From assembly GCA_019120675.1 (NCBI GenBank), contig DWUQ01000011.1, positions 1 through 7,475 of the forward strand: a stretch of 7,475 nt of DNA, given 5' to 3'. Made by a program: the position numbers and the translations under genes. The notes under the pieces are model-generated. The model did not search any database, was not told the origin of the DNA, and saw only the letters and a list, made by a program, of their open reading frames with translations. This document shows, piece by piece, positions 1 through 4,325 of the stretch. Position 1 is the first letter of the stretch, and each line of letters begins with the position of its first letter. Source of the DNA: Candidatus Paenalcaligenes intestinipullorum. Lineage in GTDB: Bacteria; Pseudomonadota; Gammaproteobacteria; Burkholderiales; Burkholderiaceae_B.

Positions 1-1
1 T

Positions 2-445
2 ACCCACTTTACGCATTTTACGGTCGCACACGCTCACTTGGGTCTTTACAGTTTCTTTACTTTGGTCATGTTTGGGGCGGTTTACTTTGTCATGCCTCGT
101 GTGATGTCGTGGGAATGGCCTTTTCCTAAACTCATTTCCGTGCATTTTTGGCTGGTTACCATTGGTATGGCGGTCTACATCATTGGTTTAAGTATCGGTG
201 GTTGGCTACAAGGGTTATATATGCTGGATGCGAGCAAAGCCTTTATTGATTCGGTTACGGTCACGATTCCTTATCTTGAGTCGCGTACGGTCGGGGGCGG
301 TTTAATGTCGCTGGGTCACATCGTGTTTGGTTTCCACTTCTTAATGATGGTGCTAAAGCGTGGGCCTAAGCGTGTAGAACCCGCTATGTTTCATAAAGCC
401 CCACTTGAATTAACGGATGAATCCCGTTTGCAAGGAGCACGATAA
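2..445 (+). CDS. ccoN: Cbb3-type (C-family) heme-copper reductase catalytic subunit I, C-terminal part (partial)
   Basis: Only the last 147 residues are present; the gene enters from the left edge in the frame starting at base 2. The product is the membrane subunit that carries the hemes and CuB of a heme-copper terminal reductase. Visible residues 10-12 are His-Ala-His, the helix X pair that in this superfamily ligates the high-spin and low-spin hemes. Hydrophobic helices follow at about residues 15-33, 46-70 and 96-118, then a short polar tail. The context of the pair (T-H-F-T-V-A-H-A-H-L-G) is closer to NorB (T-H-L-T-A-A-H-G-H-L) than to classic CcoN (D-W-T-V-G-H-V-H-S-G). The next gene, however, is CcoO-like. 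The CuB ligands and the active-site tyrosine that would separate an oxidase from a nitric oxide reductase lie outside the window. The stop overlaps the next start by one base (TAATG), which indicates translational coupling. Confidence 0.85.
   Translation, partial: THFTHFTVAHAHLGLYSFFTLVMFGAVYFVMPRVMSWEWPFPKLISVHFWLVTIGMAVYIIGLSIGGWLQGLYMLDASKAFIDSVTVTIPYLESRTVGGGLMSLGHIVFGFHFLMMVLKRGPKRVEPAMFHKAPLELTDESRLQGAR
432..437 (+). promoter_or_regulatory. Ribosome binding site of the ccoO-like gene
   Basis: AAGGAG lies 7 bases before the ATG at 445, inside the end of the preceding gene. It fixes the start of the CcoO-like protein and supports coupled translation of the two subunits. Confidence 0.8.
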
Positions 446-1029
446 TGTTTGGTGAGTTAAAGCTAATCACCGGTGCTATGGTGACGTTGGCGGTCGCAAC
501 CAGTGCTTTGGTGGTCATTCCCTATATGCAGGTAGCCAAAGTAGAGCCACCTGCCGATTTGAAGCCCTACACTGCTGAAGAGCTGCGAGGCCGTCAAGTC
601 TATATTTCAAACGGCTGTGTGTACTGCCATTCCCAGCAGCCTCGAAGTCAGAGCCAAGCTCCTGACTTCGATCGTGGTTGGGGGCGTGCCCCCGTAGCGG
701 GTGATTATTATTACGACAAACCGCACTTACTTGGCACAATGCGGACTGGCCCTGATTTGTTCAATATAGGGGCCAGACAGCCTAGTGCGGACTGGCAGCT
801 CGGCCACTTGTATCAGCCTCGTGCCTACGTGCCTGAGAGTATTATGCCGTCCTATCCTTATTTATTTGAAATTAAGGATAAAGCCGAAGAGGGTGAAAAA
901 GTTGTGAGCCTACCCAAAGAGTACACACCCGAAGGGAAAGTGGTCGTCGCTACTCCCGAGGCCATGGATTTAGTCGCGTATTTACTGTCTTTAGACCATA
1001 CCTATCCCGTGGAAACGCAGCCTAAGTAG
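445..1029 (+). CDS. ccoO: Cbb3-type reductase mono-heme cytochrome c subunit II (CcoO-like)
   Basis: A 194-residue membrane-anchored c-type cytochrome, the expected partner of the upstream catalytic subunit. Residues 7-28 form an N-terminal uncleaved helix (MFGELKLITGAMVTL...), placing the heme domain in the periplasm. The heme site is C58-V-Y-C61-H62. The CcoO hallmarks follow in order: V-A-G-D-Y-Y-Y-D-K-P near 84-93, R-T-G-P-D-L near 100-105, G-H-L-Y-Q-P-R near 120-126 and E-S-I-M-P-S-Y-P near 131-138, where M134 is the likely sixth heme ligand. Length is close to the usual CcoO of about 200 residues. It shares one base with the preceding stop and lies 31 bases before the next gene. Its role is to relay electrons to the heme-copper centre. 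The sequence clearly favours the CcoO family over NorC. Confidence 0.92.
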   Translation: MFGELKLITGAMVTLAVATSALVVIPYMQVAKVEPPADLKPYTAEELRGRQVYISNGCVYCHSQQPRSQSQAPDFDRGWGRAPVAGDYYYDKPHLLGTMRTGPDLFNIGARQPSADWQLGHLYQPRAYVPESIMPSYPYLFEIKDKAEEGEKVVSLPKEYTPEGKVVVATPEAMDLVAYLLSLDHTYPVETQPK

Positions 1030-1047
1030 GCCGTTACGCATCCATTT

Positions 1048-1052
1048 AGGAG
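1048..1052 (+). promoter_or_regulatory. Ribosome binding site deciding the cytochrome c start
   Basis: AGGAG ends 8 bases before the ATG at 1061. An in-frame GTG at 1052 overlaps this motif and so cannot be the start; the ATG is preferred. Confidence 0.75.
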
Positions 1053-1060
1053 TGACTATC

Positions 1061-1654
1061 ATGAAAAGAGAAGAAGAGTACAACAGGATGCTGCAACGGG
1101 AGCGCAACGAGCCAACTGAGCTTGGGCGTCCGGTGCCATTATTGGTGTTGTTTGTGATTGCATCATTGTTTTTGTGGAGTGTGTATTACATTGCTGTCAG
1201 TGATTTACACAGCCCAGCATCTTTTGGGGATAATCGTACTACTGCAGATTTCGAAGTGGCTGAAAGCACAACGATTGATGGGGGACAACTATACACCGCT
1301 AACTGTGTGGCCTGTCACCAAGCGTCGGGAGCAGGCGTGCCGGGCGTATTTCCACCGCTATCAGCATCCGAGTGGGTGCAAGGCAAGCCTGAAGTTGTGA
1401 TACAAATATTATTGCATGGCATTACAGGAGAGCTTACGGTTGAGGGCACCACTTACAATGGGGTTATGCCAGACTTTGGTTCCAAATTTAACGATGACGA
1501 AATAGCAGCTTTAGTTAATCATTTGCGCACTAATTTCGGTAACAAGGCAAGTACCATTGAGGCCGATTTGGTTAAAGCCCAACGCGAAGCCACTGCAGAT
1601 CGAACTACGCCATGGAATGGTGAAGCGGATTTACAAAAACTCGAGGAGCAATAG
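1061..1654 (+). CDS. Membrane-anchored mono-heme cytochrome c (CcoP-position subunit)
   Basis: A 197-residue protein with a charged cytoplasmic N-terminus (about residues 1-24), one hydrophobic helix (about 25-46) and a class I cytochrome c domain. The heme motif is C82-V-A-C85-H86 and the likely axial methionine is M136 in Y-N-G-V-M-P-D-F-G, followed by the usual C-terminal helix (D-D-E-I-A-A-L-V-N-H-L-R). A polar, possibly helical tail of about 30 residues ends the protein. It occupies the place where cbb3 operons carry ccoP, but CcoP is about 300 residues with two hemes, while this has one, and no small ccoQ lies before it. I infer that it feeds electrons to the CcoO-like subunit, either as a third subunit or as a bound donor. 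The next gene begins 7 bases after the stop. Confidence 0.87.
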   Translation: MKREEEYNRMLQRERNEPTELGRPVPLLVLFVIASLFLWSVYYIAVSDLHSPASFGDNRTTADFEVAESTTIDGGQLYTANCVACHQASGAGVPGVFPPLSASEWVQGKPEVVIQILLHGITGELTVEGTTYNGVMPDFGSKFNDDEIAALVNHLRTNFGNKASTIEADLVKAQREATADRTTPWNGEADLQKLEEQ

Positions 1655-1661
1655 CCACACC

Positions 1662-2330
1662 GTGAAAACCTGGTTGTCCTTGGTCCTAATTGCTTCGGGC
1701 AGCTGGTTGGCTTTAAATCATCTTACCGATGGCTTTACCGCACTAACCAGCGAAACCGCTCGTCGCAATAGTATTGCGGCGGCCCCGCGTGAGCTGCCTA
1801 CGGTGTCATTGCGCGGGGTGGGCAACCGTTTGCATACGTTGCAGGATATTCTCGATGACGACGGTCGTGTGGCCATCGTCAACTTTTTTTATTCTCGCTG
1901 TGTCACATTGTGCCTAGCGATGGGCTCTGAGCTAGAGGCTCTGCAAGACGAAATCATTGAGCAAGGTTTACAGAACCAAGTACGCTTAATTAGTATCAGC
2001 TTTGATCCAAAGGATAGTGCGGATCGTCTGCAACGCTATGCGTATAAAATGCACGCTGAGCCCACCTTGTGGGAGTTTTATAGTTTCGAGGATCAACAAA
2101 GTGGGCAAGCGTTGCTGGACCGTTTTGGTATTGTGGTCATTCCTGCACCTTTAGGCGAGTTTGAGCATAATGCGGCCTACCATATTGTCTACCCCAGCAA
2201 TAAATTGGCTCGTATTGTGGATGTGGGGGAAGGCCAGTTTGCGCTGTCTTATGCACGGCAAGCAAGCGCTCAACCAACATTAGGCCTTAGCCCTATGCCT
2301 GATAGCTCATCAAGCTTTCAGACGAACTAA
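1662..2330 (+). CDS. SCO1/SenC/PrrC family copper chaperone, membrane anchored
   Basis: Starting at GTG 1662 the product is 222 residues: an N-terminal membrane anchor (about residues 2-20), a linker, then a thioredoxin-fold SCO domain. The copper/redox motif is C80-V-T-L-C84 in F-F-Y-S-R-C-V-T-L-C, and the third copper ligand is probably H169 in F-E-H-N-A-A-Y. S-I-S-F-D-P-K-D near 111-118 is the typical SCO strand following the redox helix. Family members deliver copper to, or reduce, the copper sites of terminal oxidases; here CuB of the upstream enzyme is the natural client, since no CuA subunit is visible. The frame is open upstream to 1557, inside the cytochrome gene. GTG 1662 is chosen because it begins the signal anchor and follows GAGGAG (1643-1648), though the 13-base spacing is long. 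Function as SCO is firm; the client is inferred. Confidence 0.88.
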   Translation: MKTWLSLVLIASGSWLALNHLTDGFTALTSETARRNSIAAAPRELPTVSLRGVGNRLHTLQDILDDDGRVAIVNFFYSRCVTLCLAMGSELEALQDEIIEQGLQNQVRLISISFDPKDSADRLQRYAYKMHAEPTLWEFYSFEDQQSGQALLDRFGIVVIPAPLGEFEHNAAYHIVYPSNKLARIVDVGEGQFALSYARQASAQPTLGLSPMPDSSSSFQTN

Positions 2331-2335
2331 GGTAA

Positions 2336-3001
2336 ATGAGCATGCAACCTAACGAGACTCTGCATTTGGCTTCGCTTGGACGACTTTGGCACTGCAATCA
2401 AGCCACCTTTTTAGCGTTACTGAGCGCGATATGCTTGTTTGTCGGTGCGACTTTCAATTTAGCTCTGACCCAGCGCATGATCACACATATGCTGGTGCAG
2501 ATTCCGCTGATTTTTATTTCGGGTGCGTGTGCGTGGACGGCTTGGCGTATCGCTTCGTCTCAGCGCACCAACTCCTTATTTGCTCGGACGCAACGTGTTC
2601 TTCACCCCTTTAATGCCTATGCGGTGCCGACCCTATTAGTGGCAAGCTTGGTGCTCGGCTATTGGATGATTCCCAAAGCCCTAGACGATGTGCTGCTCTA
2701 TCGCTCTATGTTGGTGGCTAAGTTTATTAGTCTATTTATCGCGGGGGCGTTATTTAGTAAAGGTTGGCACCAAGCCAATGTGGTGATTAAGCTGTTTTTT
2801 GTGGGCAACTTTTGTTGGATGGCGGCCATCGTGGGCATGCTCTACCAAGAACAACCCATGCGGGTGTGCAATTTTTACCTACAAAACGATCAAGATTACA
2901 CCGGGATTGCGTTGGTGTGGTTAGCCGTGCTGTTGCCTGTGGTGTGGGCGTTGAGCGAGTATAAGGCTGTCAAACAGTATTGGCGTACGATTTCACGTTA
3001 A
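2336..3001 (+). CDS. Six-helix integral membrane protein of the respiratory operon, function unknown
   Basis: I do not recognise this protein with confidence. It has 221 residues and about six hydrophobic segments near 25-45, 50-72, 95-113, 124-141, 148-169 and 188-206. The start of helix 2 reads R-M-I-T-H51-M52-L-V-Q-I-P-L, which faintly recalls the H-M-L-Q-H region of CtaG (the caa3 oxidase assembly membrane protein); this is a resemblance only. The gene starts 5 bases after the SCO stop, so it is almost surely co-transcribed. In other bacteria SCO genes next to heme-copper or NO reductase genes are sometimes followed by an unnamed membrane protein, for example orf1 of the norSY-senC-orf1 cluster of ammonia oxidisers. 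An assembly or copper/heme handling role is an inference. ATG 2342 is an alternative start, better spaced (9 bases) from the weak TAAGG at 2328-2332. Confidence 0.75.
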   Translation: MSMQPNETLHLASLGRLWHCNQATFLALLSAICLFVGATFNLALTQRMITHMLVQIPLIFISGACAWTAWRIASSQRTNSLFARTQRVLHPFNAYAVPTLLVASLVLGYWMIPKALDDVLLYRSMLVAKFISLFIAGALFSKGWHQANVVIKLFFVGNFCWMAAIVGMLYQEQPMRVCNFYLQNDQDYTGIALVWLAVLLPVVWALSEYKAVKQYWRTISR

Positions 3002-3035
3002 TCGCCAAGTGATTCATCATTCTCTGATACAACGC

Positions 3036-3046
3036 AGAACTGTTCT
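3036..3046. promoter_or_regulatory. 11-base palindrome upstream of coq7 (possible operator)
   Basis: AGAAC-T-GTTCT is a perfect inverted repeat about 46 bases before the coq7 start, in the 91-base gap after the membrane-protein gene. No convincing -35/-10 pair is seen there and there is no T-run to make it a terminator. A short palindrome like this can occur by chance. Confidence 0.25.
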
Positions 3047-3081
3047 CATTTAAGTTAGGCATACTGATGCAGTATTGATAC

Positions 3082-3087
3082 GAGGAG
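3082..3087 (+). promoter_or_regulatory. Ribosome binding site of coq7
   Basis: GAGGAG lies 5 bases before ATG 3093. It selects this start over the in-frame TTG at 3075 and over the internal Met codons at 3120 and 3162, which lack such a site. Confidence 0.8.
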
Positions 3088-3092
3088 TTGTT

Positions 3093-3800
3093 ATGTCTAC
3101 CCACAATCCAGAGTTAGAAATGTCCAACTTAGCTACGACCCAGCCAGCACGTCCTGGTTTTATGCGTCAGCCGTCAGTGTTGGACGGTCTCTTTACCGAA
3201 GTAGGGCGTGCCCTTGATGTGCTCAGCCGCTCCGCACAGGCGTCACGGCCTAATCCTGCTGGCAAAAATCGTGAGCCCGAGGTCTTAGATCAGCATGAAG
3301 CCAAGCATATTGCTGGCCTGATGCGTGTCAACCATGTGGGAGAAGTCTGCGCCCAAGCCTTGTATCGAGGTCAGGCTTTGCTGTGTAAAGATGAGCACAT
3401 TCGTGGGTTGCTGTACGAAGCTGCCGTCGAAGAGGTTGACCATTTAGTATGGTGCGACGATCGCCTCAAAGAGCTCAACAGTCGTCCAAGCATCTTTAAC
3501 CCGTTTTGGTATGCGGCATCGTTTGGGTTGGGAATGGTCGCCAGTCGAGCTGGTGTACCGTATAACCTTGGGTTTATGGCCGAAACCGAGCGCCAAGTAG
3601 AGCAGCACTTAGACAGCCACCTCGAACAATTACCCGAAAAGGACGGCCGTACCCGAGCCATTCTAGAGCAAATGCGCGAAGATGAAATCCATCACCGTAT
3701 TACCGCCGAGGAGAATGGTGCAACGAACCTACCACCACCCATCAAATTAGCCATGCGCTTTATGTCTAAGGTGATGACCACAACAGCGTATCGCATTTAA
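3093..3800 (+). CDS. coq7: Coq7-type 3-demethoxyubiquinol 3-hydroxylase (di-iron)
   Basis: A 235-residue di-iron monooxygenase of ubiquinone biosynthesis; it hydroxylates the demethoxy-ubiquinol ring, the step done by the flavoprotein UbiF in E. coli. All six expected metal ligands are visible: E84 (N-H-V-G-E-V), E114 and H117 (E-V-D-H), E166 (M-A-E-T-E-R), E198 and H201 (E-I-H-H). Their spacing closely matches the known Coq7 set. Other family signatures are G-L-M-R-V-N-H near 75-81, S-R-P-S-I-F-N-P-F-W-Y near 130-140 and the C-terminal T-T-T-A-Y-R-I. Residues 1-25 are a polar extension not present in the approximately 215-residue relatives I know, but the ribosome site supports the long start. 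The gene stands alone, 92 bases after the respiratory operon, with no terminator between them, so read-through is possible. A functional link is plausible because quinol feeds the respiratory chain. Confidence 0.95.
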   Translation: MSTHNPELEMSNLATTQPARPGFMRQPSVLDGLFTEVGRALDVLSRSAQASRPNPAGKNREPEVLDQHEAKHIAGLMRVNHVGEVCAQALYRGQALLCKDEHIRGLLYEAAVEEVDHLVWCDDRLKELNSRPSIFNPFWYAASFGLGMVASRAGVPYNLGFMAETERQVEQHLDSHLEQLPEKDGRTRAILEQMREDEIHHRITAEENGATNLPPPIKLAMRFMSKVMTTTAYRI

Positions 3801-3942
3801 TAGAAAGCGCTCAGCGGTATGTTGGCATGGCTGCGTTTCTGTAGTATCACGTTAAAATATGGTAGGTAGGGTGGTCGTAACGACAAGGGTGAGGAGTTTT
3901 TACGACAACCTTGCATAACCTAGGGTTAATCACTATTTTTTC
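3801..3942 (+). other. Intergenic DNA after coq7: inverted repeats, no gene seen
   Basis: No open frame with a credible ribosome site and no intrinsic terminator directly after coq7. Two inverted repeats stand out. GTCGTAA at 3874-3880 is matched by TTACGAC at 3900-3906, with an extra CGAC at 3881-3884 that also pairs with GTCG at 3874-3877. TAACC-TAG-GGTTA lies at 3916-3928, ending 14 bases before the -35 box of the downstream promoter. They may be regulator sites for that promoter or chance. Confidence 0.4.
3916..3928. promoter_or_regulatory. Inverted repeat upstream of the small-RNA promoter (possible activator site)
   Basis: TAACC and GGTTA form a 5-base inverted repeat around TAG, centred about 20 bases before the -35 box at 3943. 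That position suits a transcription activator. The repeat is short and no known consensus is matched. Confidence 0.25.
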
Positions 3943-3971
3943 TTGCCTTATTGGGTGTAAACCCGTATACT
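3943..3971 (+). promoter_or_regulatory. Sigma70-type promoter of the candidate small RNA
   Basis: The -35 box TTGCCT (3943-3948; 4 of 6 to TTGACA) and the -10 box TATACT (3966-3971; 5 of 6 to TATAAT) are separated by exactly 17 bases. The predicted start of transcription is near 3978. No coding gene follows on this strand, only the structured region ending in the terminator at 4082-4114. Confidence 0.6.
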
Positions 3972-4052
3972 ACAAATATTGGATGTTGAACGGTACTGAA
4001 TAGTAGTACTTGGCTCAGGCAAGTCCTTTGCAGCCCAACATGCCCCAGTTGT

Positions 4053-4069
4053 CTCCTCCACCCTCCTCC
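4053..4069 (+). repeat. Tandem CTCCTCC pair within the small RNA
   Basis: CTCCTCC occurs at 4053-4059 and again at 4063-4069, three bases apart. Part of the first copy lies in the stem and the second copy is exposed in the loop. The sequence is the complement of an extended Shine-Dalgarno (GGAGGAG). Confidence 0.6.
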
Positions 4070-4081
4070 TTTGGTGGATTT

Positions 4082-4114
4082 GCCCGAGATTTTAAGAATC
4101 TCGGGCTTTTTTTT
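4082..4114 (+). terminator. Strong intrinsic terminator of the small RNA
   Basis: A perfect 10-base-pair stem (GCCCGAGATT at 4082-4091 with AATCTCGGGC at 4097-4106), a 5-base loop TTAAG and eight T residues (4107-4114). The reverse strand has no T-run after the hairpin, so it works only rightward. No coding gene ends nearby: the coq7 stop is about 280 bases upstream. Confidence 0.93.
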
Positions 4115-4115
4115 G

Positions 4116-4248
4116 TTTAAAAAATGGTAAAGCTGTTTTGGGTCATCGTGCTCGTACACAACAGTCCTTCTTTGCCGCGTAGAAGTGTCGAGTATCCGTT
4201 CCGTTTTTTCGATCGCGATCGCACACAAAGACCTATTGAATGGATACA
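4116..4248. other. Gap between the two terminators, nothing assignable
   Basis: These 133 bases lie between the small-RNA terminator and the bidirectional terminator. No gene or convincing promoter is seen. A perfect 12-base palindrome CGATCGCGATCG occurs at 4210-4221 after a run of six T residues; its role, if any, is unknown. Confidence 0.4.
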
Positions 4249-4284
4249 AAAAAGCCAAGCTTGGATGACCAGGCTTGGCTTTTT
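4249..4284 (-). terminator. Bidirectional intrinsic terminator of the pyruvate kinase operon
   Basis: AAAAAGCCAAGC (4249-4260) pairs with GCTTGGCTTTTT (4273-4284). The stem can extend inward through TTGG and CCAG, with one T-G wobble, to a 4-base ATGA loop. A/T runs flank both arms, so it can stop transcripts from both strands. It lies 41 bases beyond the pyruvate kinase stop on the minus strand and is best seen as that operon's terminator, with a back-up role for rightward transcription. Confidence 0.88.
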
Positions 4285-4325
4285 GTCTACTAAAGATCGG
4301 CGTTCGAAGACGTGTAAGACGGTCT

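Larger units (their letters stand above)
3978..4114 (+). ncRNA. Candidate structured small regulatory RNA with CUCCUCC loop, unrecognised family
   Basis: About 137 nt between a promoter and a strong terminator, with no open frame of credible size. By eye it folds into four parts. A three-way junction is closed by AUGUUG (3983-3988) with CAACAU (4036-4041). Inside are a hairpin GGUACU (3992-3997) with AGUACU (4005-4010), and a bulged hairpin GGCU/GCAA (4012-4015, 4019-4022) with UUGC/AGCC (4028-4031, 4032-4035). After a short linker, UCCACC (4057-4062) pairs with GGUGGA (4073-4078), holding a pyrimidine loop CUCCUCCUUU (4063-4072) complementary to Shine-Dalgarno sequences. The terminator hairpin with eight U residues ends it, a typical Hfq-binding 3' end. 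It does not look like SRP RNA, 6S RNA, tmRNA or RNase P RNA. Alternatives are a long coq7 3' untranslated region or an RNA processed from it. Boundaries are predicted. Confidence 0.6.

Noticed and set aside
515..739. Antisense open frame inside the ccoO-like gene, and similar antisense frames in coq7, pyk, the GlcG-like gene and gckA
   Set aside because: All overlap strongly supported genes with intact motifs, and their products look like frame shadows.
1557..1661. Upstream extension of the SCO frame, including an internal ATG at 1617
   Set aside because: It lies within the cytochrome c gene, has no ribosome site, and would put a charged stretch ahead of the signal anchor.
3852..3858. TAAAAT-like -10 box downstream of coq7 paired with TTGGCA at 3822-3827
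   Set aside because: The spacing of 25 bases is far too long for a sigma70 promoter.
3978..4114. Identification of the structured RNA as SRP 4.5S, 6S, tmRNA or RNase P RNA
   Set aside because: The GGAAG-type SRP loop is absent, the length and open bulge of 6S RNA are not matched, and there are no tmRNA or RNase P core motifs.
4210..4221. CGATCGCGATCG palindrome containing GCGATCGC, the cyanobacterial HIP1 octamer
   Set aside because: A single copy in a clearly proteobacterial context; not evidence for cyanobacteria or for a specific site.
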